From NCBI GenBank assembly GCA_028023455.1, contig JAQFVV010012435.1:2228001-2292000 (forward strand): a DNA stretch of 64,000 bases. Reading direction: 5' to 3'. Positions within the stretch are counted from its first letter, which is position 1; each line of letters begins with the position of its first letter. Both the position numbers and the translations under genes were made by a program. The notes under the pieces were generated by a model. It saw only the letters and a program-made list of their open reading frames with translations. It was not told the DNA's origin and searched no databases. This document shows, one piece after another, positions 21,190 to 34,742 of this stretch. This DNA comes from Epiperipatus broadwayi. Lineage: Eukaryota; Onychophora; Udeonychophora; Euonychophora; Peripatidae.

Positions 21190-24100
21190 TAAGCATATAC
21201 AAATATTTGGATGCAGAAAGGAGTTTTCTGTTTACTGATAGAAGACCCTTTGATTCTCCCGGTCTTAAAGGAATGGAGCAAGACAAGTTCCTAATGTCAA
21301 CTCCATATGTTCTTGTCATTGCAGCTGGAATTACTATGTTATTATTCATATAGTATATGAATATGGATGGGCTGCTCATCAACTCACATTAGCATAGTGA
21401 GTTTATTGGCTTTTTACCTGTGAGGTTGTGTGTGAATGATTTTTTTTTCTAATACACAATCATGACAAACAAAAATAAATCATGGATCTTATTTCAAGGA
21501 GGCTTTAAGGTCAGCAGTTAAGGTAAGGCAACAGTTGGTTACCAAAGGTGGATGATGCTAAGAATCCCTGATTGTGGACCCAGACTACCATTTGATGAAG
21601 ATGTTTTATTTAGGTACTTACAACTGCAGATCACTTTCAAGTGAATGAAGATTGCAAGAATTGGAAGAAGAATTGTCTCATATTAAATAGGACATCATTG
21701 GACTTTTCTGAAATTAGAAGAAAAAGTGAATAGACAATTGATTTAAAAAGTGGATATGTACTTTACTACAAAGGCACAAATATGGAAGTACAAATGGAAT
21801 AGGATTCAGTACAAATAAAACTTGGAAGAGCAACATTGCAGAGATTGATGGAGTGGCAAGATTAATTATTCAACTTAATAGCATATACCAAATGTAGATA
21901 ATTCTGGTTTATGCCCAACAAGTTCTCATAATGATGAAGTTTGATCAGACTAAACAACATTTTAAAATTGTTATGGGTGACTTTAATGCTAGAATTTGTA
22001 AACAAATGAAAGTGTTGTAGGTAAATTTGGTTATGGTAATAGAAATGAGAGAGGATATAGACTTGTAGAGTTTGCAGAAAAAAACTTTATATTGTGAATT
22101 TTTTTTTTTTTGAGAAAAAGGTGAAGGAAATGGACATGGGAGCATCCAAATGAAGGGTTAGCAGAATTGGATTATATTTTGACTAACTGAAAATACATAT
22201 TTCAGTATGGTAATGTTCTTAATAAATTCATTATCAGAAGTGATCATCGATTTGTAAAATGTAAGATAGATATTAATGCAAAACTAGAGAGATGAAATTT
22301 ATTAAGAAAAACAATATTTACAGTTGATACTCATAATCTTCAGAAAAATTCTAATGAATTTAAATTACAACTTGCAAATCAGTTTCAAGTATTAATAAAT
22401 TTTGAACATGATTCAGATTTGAATGAAATTAATGAGAAAATAACTGATACTCTTTTAAAAATTGCAGCAAAGATAGCTAGTCGAGAAAAACAATGATTGA
22501 CCAATAAAATTTCTACTGAAACTAGAGAATTTATGAAAAAAAGAAAGAATATGATGATATATAAAAATGATGCATTACAAGGATTGAATATCTTGAATTT
22601 TGTAAAATGGTATGAAAAAAGTTGGTAATGATATAAGAACATATAATTGTGAACTAGCAAGGAAAGCTGTAGAAAAGAATAAAGATCTCAAGAGTATAAA
22701 ACAATATTTTGGTATTGGTAGGAAACTTATATCAGCAATAAGAACAAAAGATGCAACTATTACTAAAAAGAGAGATGACATCATGAAATTGGTAGAAGAA
22801 TTTTATCGCGATTTATATAGTAATAAAGAACAAGTGCCTCCTATTTCTATTATATCTTTTAAGTTGCCTAGAATTTTAAATGAGAAAGTGAGATAAGCAA
22901 TTAAATTTATGAAGAAGGGCAAACTCCAGGTAATGATGGAATTATAATCCATATATATTGTACCTATATTGATATAGCACATATAATTTTATCTAAAATT
23001 AAATTATTAAAGTAATTTTTCATAAAAGAGAAACATAAAATTAAATGTTGAGTTTATTGCAGCTTGTTTTCGGAAAAGATAAGAATCAAATTGTTTTCTA
23101 TCGTTACTTTCAGAAGGGGAGAGGGGTGTTTCGTTAGAGAAATTAAACTAAGGGTTATAAAAGGAAGTAAAGAGTTTTTATTAGTATTCGTAAAAATATA
23201 ATTTAAAAAGTTAAAACATACAAATCTCTTTTCATTCAAGTTTAATTAAAGAAAAAATAATGTTAAAACTAAATAGTAAATTATATTAAAAATATATGTG
23301 TGTATATATCTGCGATTATCAACAATAGAATAAATGTTATTTTAAATAAATGAAAGTTAAAGAAAATTATCATTAAAAAACACGGCAATGGTTATTAATT
23401 AATATCAAACAACATTTTTGCATGGCTATTACTAATTAAGCAATCTTTCAAAACACGTTTATCAAAGGATTAATTGATAAAGAATTTCGACAACAGATAT
23501 TTGCCGGAGGATATTGAAAAGAAAACACTTCATTGGTATAAATACTGAATATTTTATCGGACAAACAGTTGAGACAAGTCAGTTCACAAAAGTAATTGAG
23601 TAGTGCAGTTCAGAAATTAATTGAGTCAGTTAACAAACAAAATGCAGTGCTGAGAAGATTTTGGAAATTCGCGCCTCTCCACAGCCTAAAAAGTCCGATG
23701 AAAACAGCAAGATCTGCCCGTGAAATAATGTCAATGTAACAACTTAGAAAATCTCCGTCAGTATTTAATTGTCTCCAATAGTAATAATCGTGAAAATCAG
23801 GAAACTCACCAAGGAAAAGTCCCAGTCGGCTGGTAAGCATTCATAATGGAAATATCCTCACCAAAAGCAGCCACCAAAGAGAACAAATTCTACGTCTACA
23901 TTCAAAAGCCTAGGTAAAAACATTTGCTTATTTCGTTTATACTGTAATAGCCATTGCATTGCATTAATTTGTACGAATCTTTCAAGAGTCTAATTATATG
24001 AACTTTATATCATACATAAATGAACTATTGATATGTGTGATTAAATTTCAAATGCTATGTAATACTTTATTATTATTATGTGTGTACATGAGTTAATATG

Positions 24101-25935
24101 TGCGTGATCATTATATCAATATTTATTAGTTAAATTAGAGTGTTCTGTTATTAAATCTATAGGAATATTTAAACTATTTAGAAATGTTAATTTAAAAATA
24201 TGCGTGTGTTTTTATTAGAATTATAAAATGTTTAAATTTAGTAAATAAATGTTAGTTAATAAATTGTCTTTAAAATTAAACTTTATTTGTCGGTCAATTC
24301 TTTTTATAGCAAATTCTTTTATCAATCTCTTTTATAAATTCCTTTTACAATTCTTTTATCAATTCTTTTAACCACTAATGAAGTATAATCTATTAGTGAT
24401 TACAAACAGCTGAGCTAGTCGTGGATTTAGGCATTGAGTTAGTGGCCACTGTTCAAAGTGCATTGTCTATTCTTTTAGTATTCTTTTAGAATAAACAGCT
24501 GGCACCCGTGTTTATACACAAACAAAAAAGTGCTTTGGATTTGGTGTTGAACTCAACAGCCGAGAAGAAGCTATGTCCTGGAAATGTAACGCTAGTTATA
24601 TACTTTATAGCTATCGTTTGGGCATACATACTCTCCGAGTATGTTCTTCTCTGCCTAAGAGACCGGTGTTTTGAATAGACATATTCGAACTTGGTTCAAT
24701 ATAAAGAAGCAGGTGAAGAAATAGAAAAAATGGCAATGAGCCAGATGATTGGAAGAATGCAGTATTAATATTTTAAAAAAGTGATAAAGAAGATATTAGA
24801 AATTACAGATCTATCATTCTTTTATCAGTTTTATACAAAATTTTTACAAAGATAATTACACCTCATCTATAGTGAACATTGGATTTAGAACAATTTTGAT
24901 TCAAAAGTGATTTTAATACAGTAGATTACATCCAAGTATTGAGAGAAATTATAGAAAGGATCAATAAATATGAGTTGCCATTATGCTTTGGTTTTGTAGA
25001 TTATGAAAAAGCATTTGATTCTATAAGCATTTTTTCAGTGATTAAAGCATTGGATCATCAAGGTTTAGACCCAGGATATTGTAATATTCTGAAGAATATT
25101 TATAAAAATGCCTCAGCAACAATTACATTACATAATGATACTGGGAAGGTTAACATTGAGAAGGATGTAAAACAGGGTGACCCCATATCTCTAAAACTTT
25201 TTACAGCAATGCTGCAAGAAGTATTTTGTGGATTAAAATGAGAAACTAAAGAAGTAAGAGTAAATGATTGTTTACATTTAGTTTTTGCAGATGTAGTTTT
25301 TTTTTTAAAAAAAAATGCTTTAGGGTTTCAGGAAATGTTGCAAGAAGTTATCAGATGAAAGTAAGAAAGTAGGACTGAAGATAAATGTAAAAACTACTAA
25401 AATGAGGTTCAATGGATTTTCTCAAAAGATTAAAATAAAGATTGATTATGATGAGTTTGAAGTTAACAACTAGAAATACCTTGGTCAGAATGTTTTTGGT
25501 AGAAATAATTCAATATTAAAAGAAAATATGCCTATGTGTTTGAAAAGGAAGTTTTTAATAAATGTGTTTTACCAGTGATCTTAGACTTGGACACTTAATA
25601 AAATACAGAGACTTCAGACCACTCAATGAAATAAGGAAAGATATTTGTTAAGAGTGCAATACTTGATGATACTGACTTCCTTGAAACTATTAAAAGTCTG
25701 AAGTGGAGTTGGGTTTGACATAATGTTTGAAGAGATGGTAATAGTTTAAACTGGATTACAAGATATTGTAAAAGACCCAGAAACAGACCACATGTGGGAT
25801 GAATGAATAGAATAAGAACGGGTGATCTGGAAAAGAGAGGTTAGAGATCAGAGAAGATGGGTTGAACTTGGAGAGATATTCATTCTGCAGTGGATTGATA
25901 ATGGTTGGTGATGATGATGATACATATATTTGTCA
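21190..25935 (+). mobile_element. RTE-type LINE, nearly full length, split by a 1.74-kb insertion
   Basis: The leader (21190-21640) matches 57970-58400. The endonuclease region shows LKSGYVLYYKGT near 21745 and MGDFNARI at 21973-21996, the catalytic 'GDFNA' of AP-type endonucleases. The link region holds an open piece at 22612-22896. The RT begins at GNDGII (about 22930) and is cut at 22958; it resumes at 24703. The palm reads FVDYEKAFDS (residues 19-28 of 24939-25241) and QGDPIS (79-84), motifs A and B of RTE. Motif C is FADV in place of FADD, so the enzyme would be dead. The 3' end has the basic tail and (GAT)n at about 25905-25921. Without the insertion the element is about 3.0 kb, normal for RTE. 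Confidence 0.8.
22959..24698 (+). mobile_element. Solo LTR (1740 bp) inserted in the RTE reverse transcriptase
   Basis: The insert begins TGTACC and ends GGTTCA, flanked on both sides by ATAT (22955-22958 and 24699-24702). Removing it with one ATAT restores the spacing seen in other RTE copies between GNDGI and the KEA..EIEK block. Inside, TATAAATA lies at 23537-23544, followed by repeated GTCAGTTCACAAAAG-type sequence. A splice-donor-like CTAGGTAAAAAC is near 23909. No ORF of note or internal repeat pair exists, so I read it as one LTR left after recombination of a long-LTR element. The superfamily is unknown; Gypsy/BEL-type is possible. The low-complexity flanks make the target duplication less certain. 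Confidence 0.65.
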
Positions 25936-28438
25936 AATGTTATCATTTAGATTTTATTTCAAAAAGTATGCTTTTTGAAAGCTATAGTTTGTTTGTTTAT
26001 ATTTTTGATACAATCTGATTTTTTTTTTTTTTTTTCAAAACAACAGATGTACTTACAACGAAAACTTGTTTGATGTTTTGCTTTTGTTGTTGTTATGAAA
26101 TGACTTAAAGTTATTTAAACACTTTTGTATTTTTTTATCTAATAAATTGTGTTATATATAAATAAAGAAGAAACTCGTTGCAGCTTTAACATTTTTTTAC
26201 TTATTTATATTTCATATGTATTGTACTTAATCCTTGCAGACAAATAGTATAAATAAACAATAATTCATTTATTCTGATGATCTGTGAATTGAACTATATC
26301 TATGCATTTGCAGTTGTCTATTTAAATAAATTACAGTTATAGGGAATTTAATGGTTTTTCGTAGTTGAGTAGATGTTTATTTTGAAATTATATGCTTGAT
26401 TGGAAAATATATGATTCTTTTCACACTCGAGACATGCACCCTAAGCTTGAATAATCAATATGCAACAGATGATATAGGTCTAAAATATTCTACCCTCAGT
26501 CTCCTATGTGGATTTTGCTTTCTTTAATAAGGCTTACAATTCAAAACTTCTATTCCTTTCTACTAATAATGCAAGTAGGTTTATATTTTTTTTAATGTCT
26601 GTTTTGAACCCAAATTAATTTGCTCTCTTAGTTAAATAGGCCAGTTTCTATATATTTCAGATAATTCCCATTTTTACCAATCATAAGTCCCTTCTACTCT
26701 TTAGCTTGAAAATATATGACAAAGTCATATGGCATTTGTATTGTTTTGAATTAAAGTTTTGATTTTCATTAGTGATTATTACTGATGATTCTCATTTTAC
26801 AGTTGTGTGTCATTTTATTTAATTCAAGGCCTGTTTGTCATGAGTTTCTCATGTCATATGTTATCTCTGTGCACTACCTATAGCAGTGGGATAATGTTCT
26901 TTTGCAGGCACATTTTATCTTTTAATTATATGCAAATCAATTAAGATTTTAATTTTTCTTATTTATTTTTGCTTTTTTTTTCTCATATATGAGAAGTTGT
27001 TTATAGTGATGATGATTAAAATATATATATATTTAAAAAAATCAATGGATTTATATATTAGTGAGTACTGAATTTCCCTTCTATATCTAACACAATAGTC
27101 AATCCAAATCAGAAAGCTTGAAAGCTTTCCTGGATTAAATAAGCTTAAAATATTTGTTTCTGGAAATCATTCCATAGCTATCCATTCTTTCCTGCAGTTG
27201 GTAATTCTGTGAATAATGTTGTTTTTACTGCATATCTATTGGGGTTTAGGGTGGGACATTCTGCCTTCCAGTGACCTGTTTAAAGGGTTGTTTTGTTTTT
27301 TATGTATATATTCATGACAAATTTATAAACTTAAAGGATTAAAAATATATCTAGTTTGGCATTTTATAATACAGAAGATCTCTCTAAATCCAAAGATTAT
27401 GGTATTAAATTTTGAACTGAACTTCGTTAATATTTTGAAATAACAAAGTATATTTGAATCCTAAAAGATTATTAGCAATTAAATGCATTTTTTTTGGTAA
27501 TGTTATAGGTTAATGAGGATCATTCTTTTAACTTCACTATATGTAATACCATTATCTTTTTTTTTTTTTTTGAATGATACAGTTTTTGTCAGCGAAAATA
27601 TAAATAAGCATAACTATAAAATTAGTTTTTTTTTGTCTCTTGACGTTTAATTAAAATGTTTGGTAAACAAATGTCTTGCTTGAATATAAAGTGGGTTCAG
27701 TAAAATGCTGATGATTTAGTCATTCAAAATTAAAAGTTCCAGATTAGTGTCTGCATTTAACAATTTTACTTTTTACAGAATTTTCCTTTATTGATGAAGT
27801 ATGTGGTTATATGGTTTATTCGTTTAGGTGTATAACACCTATTACATGTATACACACGTTATACTTTACTGGTATTAAGGGGATTAATAGTTGCATATCT
27901 GTATACACATTTGTTATTAAAATATCAGTATCAAAAAGAATTATATACAGATGGTAGTAAATTAATTAGGACAGAAATATGTTATTAGATTTAAAATGGT
28001 TTTATGGAATAATATTCATTTGGGTGTTTGATTTATTATACATTAATTTTTAAATAAATAAACTATTTGGTTAATAATATGTATTTGATATTAAAGCAAA
28101 GATTATATCCTAATTTTAATGCTCACTCGTTACAATGGTGAAGACAAGATCATTAAGCTCTATGTGATTGAATATGTGTTTGGAGATGTGAGGATTTGAT
28201 TTTTAATTTTATTTTATTGTAGAATTGTAATTGCAGTTTTTAGAGATGAGCTGAAGCAGAAGTGGTGTTTAAGAAAGCAAAAAGTGAATAGAATAAAAAT
28301 AGTTATTCTAATGCTGGATATGCTTTTAATGAACATAATGAGTAAAGCTGATTAGGATAGTGATAGGTGTAATAAGAGTTTGATATATTTGAAGTAAGGG
28401 AAACTTAAAATGGAAGTGCTAGATAGTTTCTTCTTTGG
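25936..28438. other. AT-rich non-coding stretch
   Basis: About 2.5 kb without supported genes or clear repeat ends. Homopolymer T runs and a TA-rich patch near 27020 are present. I found no splice-flanked exon. Confidence 0.4.
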
Positions 28439-28449
28439 GGGGGGGGGGC
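28439..28449 (+). repeat. Poly-G run
   Basis: An unbroken G run stands out in AT-rich DNA. A similar run of about 14 G lies at 42473-42486, and a C run at 63648-63656. Such runs can be assembly-sensitive. Confidence 0.8.
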
Positions 28450-28770
28450 AGAGTGAACAAGTTAAGTCCATATTGGCAGAAACATTATTTAGCTAAGAAG
28501 CTACAGGTTGGTAAAGCATCCAAATTAATCTTGATAGGGAAGTCAATGTATTTGGACTCTAGATAATAGAATTTAAATTTTTGGATAATATGTTTGTGCA
28601 GTGAAAAAAGAGGAGTTTTATCTACAAAATAAAAACCTAGCCAGTTACTCGTTTTCTATAGTAATGTAAGAATAAGAAAAACATAGACTTCCCATTTAAG
28701 CAATTAATATGTCTAAGTGCACTAAAATGCAGGTAATGATGAAGTTAAATACAAATTGTAAAATTAATTG

Positions 28771-28985
28771 GTTGAGTGCTTTCGAGAAATTTTATCTTCT
28801 CATAATCTTAGCAAGTGGGTTGTGTGAGCACAAAAGAAAATGTATGTGACAAATATTTAAATATATTGAAAGTAGATTCGAAAATTCACTTTTTGGGGAA
28901 GAGAAGCATGCTTTTTTCTGGTTTATAGCATAGGTATTGTTAACTATAGAATATGAATAATCTGAATGTTTATTATCCAAACACT
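28771..28985 (-). mobile_element. Penelope family B 3' end, minus strand
   Basis: The minus strand carries decayed coding-like sequence (28792-28980) followed by ATTATGAGAAGATAAAATTT and CTCGAAAGCACTCAACC. This is the family B end motif seen at 11201, 30330 and 52250. The coding frame is too decayed to show a domain. Confidence 0.45.
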
Positions 28986-29439
28986 GGTATTATTTAAACA
29001 GAATTTTAAAACTAAACCTATAACAATGTCTAAATTAATATGTACACTCACTTATAAGCAAAAATTAAAAATCATTCAGAAGATACATAAACCTATTTGG
29101 TGTGAACTAATAAACTTTAAATTTGTAAAGAGAGTTTAAAAGATTTTTTTTTTTTGAAATTTGAAAAATTTATAAATCTGCAAAAGTCATGCAACCAGGA
29201 ATTTTAGATAGAGATGTTTTACTTGTATATGCGTTTCTATAGACATTTTTCATTTATGTTTTATATTTATAGTGTAGTCATATGGCATTATTTCTCAAAT
29301 CAGTTCAGATATTCCATAGTTAGATTTAGGATGGTGGCTAGATAATTTGTTCTATTTTAATGGATTATTGTTTTTTGTGTGTACTAATCTCCTTAAAGTT
29401 AATTCATTTGGATAGAAAATATTGATTTGATTTCTTATG

Positions 29440-29790
29440 CTAGCATTTGTTTTTACAATGCTTCATATAATTATAATAATGAGTTATAATTATATGAAGT
29501 ATTGTAAAAGTAATAAAGAAAATAAATGATATTAATATTATATGAATTTGGCAATGCAATAAGAAAGATAAAGTTATAATACATTTATATTACTATTTGT
29601 CTAAAATTTTTATTGTATCTCAATATCTAATGAATCATTAAGAATAGATGACATGTATAATTGATAACTTAGTTAAAGGTAGAGGAAATTGAGAACCTCT
29701 GATGAAGACTACAGGACAGTCGAAACTGTAAGGCAAATAAAGAAGTTATAAAAAATCTTTTGCATTAAAGTGTATATGGAGTTGTTATAA
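29440..29790 (+). repeat. Penelope-type end with short hairpin and hammerhead-like motif
   Basis: 29459-29509 is a short hairpin (TTACAATGCTTCATATAATT and its complement). The following GATATTAATATTATATGAAT block matches 18970-18990. At 29699-29726 the sequence reads CTGATGA, then GACT, a loop, AGTC, then GAAAC. CTGATGA and GAAA are the conserved core of hammerhead ribozymes around stem II. An extra A sits between the core and the stem, so the fit is not strict. Confidence 0.5.
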
Positions 29791-30114
29791 GAAATATATA
29801 TAACTTACTTAGAATATTTAATATGTATTAATGTTCAATGTATTTATAGAACCCATAAATCCTTCATGCATATAAATAAATATGAACTGTGTATTTGTTT
29901 TGTTTAAATATTTACTTAGCTTGATGTACCAATCTTGAAACAAATATATGAAATATAGTTTTTAAATAAAATTATGCTATTCGATATTGTAGTAATAAAG
30001 AAGTGTCATATTTTAGAATAAATTATTTTAAATAGAATTATAATAATATAGATGTGAATTTTATTTTGAAAGTTGAAAATTATAATATTAAATGGAAGAT
30101 AATTTTTCAATTTT

Positions 30115-30365
30115 CTTAGAGCACTCAACCCTAGAATAGTTTGCATTGAGAAAAATGACTGTAAACGGAAAATCAAGGAAGCATATTTTCTCACTAGCAA
30201 CAATAACTCCATTAACTGGCATGACACTTGCTTTGATATTTCTAAGCATTGGACAAATTAAACAATTTACATTTAATTTGCATATTACCATCTACACACT
30301 ACTCTGAATTATTTATTATTGTAGCTAAGAATATGAGGCAACATGCCTCAAAAGTGTTCAGCCTT
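30115..30365 (+). mobile_element. Penelope family B relic, C-terminal coding piece and end motif
   Basis: One frame from about 30127 reads NPRIVCIEKNDCKRKIKEAYF, the same pattern as at 52020 (NPTIVCREINNHRHKIKEAY). An '..R..KEA..I' block lies at the C-terminus of Penelope-like proteins, after the GIY-YIG nuclease. It ends in AAGAATATGAGGC, a short loop, then GCCTCAAAAGTG. Frames are broken and no RT is present. Confidence 0.5.
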
Positions 30366-30399
30366 TATTTACTTATTTATTGATTTATAAGAGTACTTG

Positions 30400-32834
30400 A
30401 TATAGCTTCTCCTGCCAGTGCCTCAACACACTTGTCATTTTGTTAATATTGAATGGAATACAATTATTTAATGGATTCAAATTATTTGGTAATGTTTCTT
30501 AGACTAGCAATTTATTTTTATTTCATATTATATTAAAGATATTAAATTAGAATATCACATGATAGATTGTAATATTTTTAATTCTTTTTTAGTAATTTTG
30601 TCTCTCCGGTGAATCAATTTAAACTTGACCAAAAAATCAGATCTCACAATATTTGACAGAAATGAAATAGATCTATAAAAGGAAATAATTAAATTAATAT
30701 TTTTCTAACCTATTGCAGTATAAACAGGAGTAGTAAAGCAATTTACCCCACAAATAAACTATTCCCAACTTTTGCTTTATTATTGAAAAATTGTAATTCA
30801 AAGATCTAACTTATGCAATAATGCATCTGACCGCTCTGCTTAACTTTTTTTTATTGTCAAGATAATAGCTTATAATTAAAAATATATATAAAATTTTGAA
30901 CTTGTATTAACCTATTAAAGTCCAAAATGATTTCCCTCTGATATGGAAAAAATATATGAAAATATACCAAAAATGAATATCCTATTATGACAAATATTAT
31001 ACTTAAAATGATGTTAATATAATATAAAAATCATTTTACAGAGAAACCAAATGGACAATTTTTAATCATGAATTTTTAAAAATTGTATAACTTTAATAGT
31101 TTTATGAACGGATGTCTTTCTAATAATCTATACTTTTAATGGAATCAGCATTTACACAAAATCCAAAAAAATCTGATTTTTTTTTTTAACCAATGACTAT
31201 CTTGATTTATGAATATTCATTTCCTAATAAATTCCTGATTTAAAAAAATTGTCAGCATAATATCAAAAAGGTTATTAATAAGTATATTTTTTAATTTAGT
31301 ATGATCATATTCTGATATGTTTGATAAATATTGAAAGTAGATTCTAACATTGTATTTTTTTTCCAGTATGAATAGGCTGCAAATACCTTTATTTTTTTTG
31401 TTAAAAACCAATCTTGTAGCGCTTCATATTAGTTCCTTTCTCTCCAAAAATATACAACCAATGCAAATCCAAATGTTATTTGCAATCATGATAATATTTA
31501 TTGTTTTTTTTTTTGTAAGATTATTGAGTCATAATCTATTCACTAACTAGACTCCAATCCTCTTATTTATATTACTATTAACAGCATTTGTAAAAGTTTT
31601 TTGTCTTCTTTATTTTTTGGTTTTTAAAATGTTATTTTGTCTTTAATCATCTTATCACCTGTAGTTATTTATGCAGGTACTTGGAATTTGGTCTCTTCAT
31701 AACCATTATAGGTATTTGCCTGTGTGATTTTATTTTGTCTACTATCATGAATTTATAAATTCTTATTTATTTTTCATTTGATTTCTTAGTGCTTTCTCAA
31801 ATTAAGTGTTTATATAAAATATATTCAGCATTGGAAGAGAGAAAAATAATAATATCAAATCTAAACCTTTGTCTTGATAATTTAATGCAAACTATAATTT
31901 GATGTAAATCATTTTCTGATCACTAAAAATTATTTTAAACAAAAAGTAGATTCTACTTATAAAAGGTTGAGCAGCTATATGTTAGAAAATATTCAATATT
32001 CCTATCTTAATTTGATACTATCTAGTTCGGAATTTTTGTTAAAATATTTTATAGCATATCAGCGACTGACAAAATTTCTGATTTAAAATATAATTAAAAA
32101 TATATAGTTACTGTTATTGCACAAGACAAATTATCGATGATGGCATTGCTTTTAAAACAGATTCAAGTGAAGTACATATACAATAAATTCATATTTTTGC
32201 AATCGTATTTCCATCTCCCCTCTATTTTTTTCCAGTTTTCTTTCATCCTTTGTAAAAATAAAAAATATATTAAAATCAAATGCAGAATAAATTTAAGTTC
32301 TGTAATTGAGTTCTAAGTCAATAATAAAATCTTTTTCTTTTCATTTTAATCAGTTGAAAGATTAATAAGACATTTTGAATCTACAGTTTTTGTCTGCAAG
32401 ACATTTCCTAATGTATACACATTTTAAAGTAATATTCTTTATAATCATAATTACCTTCTGAATAATTTATGTTCTTCTAAAGTTTATAACATTAGCCTAA
32501 TATCAGTGAAGTTACAGAGAATTAAGACTGCCATTTTGATATTTAAATTAGCTATTTTTGTTTAATTTCTAGTTTTTGTTTAACATAATTTAAAATTTCA
32601 AAAATTGGAAACTAGTTTTTTTTTTTTAACCGACTAACAAATATTTGTTATGATTTGAAAGAAAAAAAAACAATAATTATAAATTGGAATTTAACAAAAA
32701 GAAATCGACTGCACAAATAGGGATTTGTAACATTTAAATTGTGTGTGTGTGTTGTAAATATTTCATTTATATGCTTAGGATTCCTTTTTTCTTGAAGAAA
32801 AAGTTGTATATATATATATATATTATAAGAAACT
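30400..32834. other. AT-rich non-coding stretch
   Basis: No supported gene or element. The open frames near 31217-31550 are short and hydrophobic and match nothing known. Confidence 0.4.
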
Positions 32835-33090
32835 AGAAGTAAACTTTCAAATTTCCTACAGATATCCATTCCATCTTATATAACTGATACCCATGACCAC
32901 ATACATGTGAAAGAGATAAATGATCTCCAATATACATATTGCGTGCTGAACCAGCACTCATGAGTTGGTCCAAATCACCATCTCCCACATTCATATACAA
33001 TACGTATATTGGAGATTATTTATCTTTTTCACATATATGTGGACAAGATGGAATGGACAACTATAGGAAACTTTAAAGTTTGAGTTCAAG
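32835..33090. mobile_element. Hairpin element, imperfect arms
   Basis: TTTCCTACAG, CCATTCCATCTT, GACCACATACATGTGAAAG and GATCTCCAATATAC on the left return complemented as GTATATTGGAGAT, CTTTTTCACATATATGTGG, AAGATGGAATGG and CTATAGGAAA on the right. The loop includes GCACTCATGAG. It is a MITE-like fold-back with no coding content. Confidence 0.7.
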
Positions 33091-34022
33091 TCCTTTATAA
33101 TTACGTGTTTAGTATAGACAATTTACTTATATTTAAATATGCAAATAAGCATGTGGAAATGTATTGAGGTAGAATTGTAGTATATCCACATGTCATGTCT
33201 AAAACCTGCCTTTTAAAACATCCCAAATAAACTGGAAGTTTTTTTTAGTTTTGACATAGATGACCATAGTCATCCCTGCTAACTTCCAGTATTGGTTGAA
33301 AAATACATCTATAGTTAATCTTAGCTAGAGAATAAAAACAAAGATGGAAAATTGCTCAAAGCCTCACCACACAGCATTTTGCAAATCTTTGAAGTAGTAT
33401 TTTTTTTTTTCACTGCTTTTTTTTTTTTAAGGCTAATGGATTATTTAAAGTGTAATTTATTATCAAACAATGAAAGTGTGTAATAATAAATTTATTTTTA
33501 AAGAAATTTTGCCTATCATTAAGTGTCCTCAATTTACAGTTCTCACATCTTATTTTAAATATCTATTGCTTGTATTAGGTGGTATTTTCTCGGTGTCTGA
33601 ATTGAAAAATATAAATATCAGTACTTAAAACTAATGGCATCAAAATAATTATTTCATTTAAATGCTAACTCGCAGCATCAAATCTTGTTGACAAAATCTA
33701 TGTTGTTTTTATTAGCTGAATTATTAGGATATATTTGCCTGATAAATAATGAAAGCTTCATTAGTAGAACATAGTGAAGGTCTTGTTTCATAAAAGGCCA
33801 TTTTATATATTAAGGTATAATTGCCCAGGAGGTCATGGAAATGTGAACACCAGGATCCTTGCATTAGTGATCTTAATTTCTCAAATCCATTAGTCTATCA
33901 TTCTGCTAAGTGGTATAAAGCAATGTTTCAATTTCTAATTTTTTTTATTGTGTATTTATATATGAAAAAATAATTGATGGAACTACAAGGTACAATGGTC
34001 TTGCCAACAATAAAATCTTCTG

Positions 34023-34025
<3 letters not shown>
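33091..34025. other. AT-rich non-coding stretch
   Basis: No feature is seen. Confidence 0.4.

Positions 34026-34118
<93 letters not shown>
34026..34118. repeat. (AT)n microsatellite, about 46 units
   Basis: An uninterrupted TA repeat of about 92 bp. It generates the artificial Ile-Tyr frames on the minus strand. Confidence 0.95.
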
Positions 34119-34121
<3 letters not shown>

Positions 34122-34742
34122 AGTCAAATACATATCCAGATACTACTTTTTCAAAGTACAAATATTTCTTCACTAGCTTTAAGTTGAATGACATCATTTG
34201 TTATAAACTCTCAGTAAAGCATGAATCTTTGAGTCACAAATCTTTTAACATTGATTATGTTATTGCAGTACCCCCAAATATTAAATTTAATAATCCTATT
34301 TCAAATGAAAAATGAATTCATTTTTATTTTCTAAGTTGTTAAGTGGGTTTAGGGTCACAACAATAATAACTGAAAATACAAATATCAAATTGGATGAGAT
34401 ATGCTCACAGCTTAATTTGAATTGGCCTATGTTTAAACTTTCAAAGTAGAAATCATTTATACTCATATTAAGGGAACAAACTACCATGCATCAAACATGA
34501 TACAATTTTATAGCATTGACATATATAAAACACTTAATAAATCTCCAACCACTGGTTATATAAATAAATACTAGGAGTCTGAAAGTCAATTTATCTCAAA
34601 TTAAAAATGTTCAATCATTTTGAAGATGTACAGCATACTGCAAATTAAAGTCTTTGGACATCTGATATTTATGACAGAGCAATAGCCTGAATTTTGTATT
34701 TTATAGAAAATAGGATGTTTGGTTTTAAAGGGTATATAAATT
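34119..34742. other. AT-rich non-coding stretch
   Basis: No feature is seen. The minus-strand frame at 34296-34487 shows no motif. Confidence 0.4.

Noticed and set aside
27181-27300. Exon after CTTTCCTGCAG
   Set aside because: The frames contain stops and no family pattern was seen.
33928-34197. Frame of repeated Ile-Tyr
   Set aside because: Translation of the (AT)n microsatellite.
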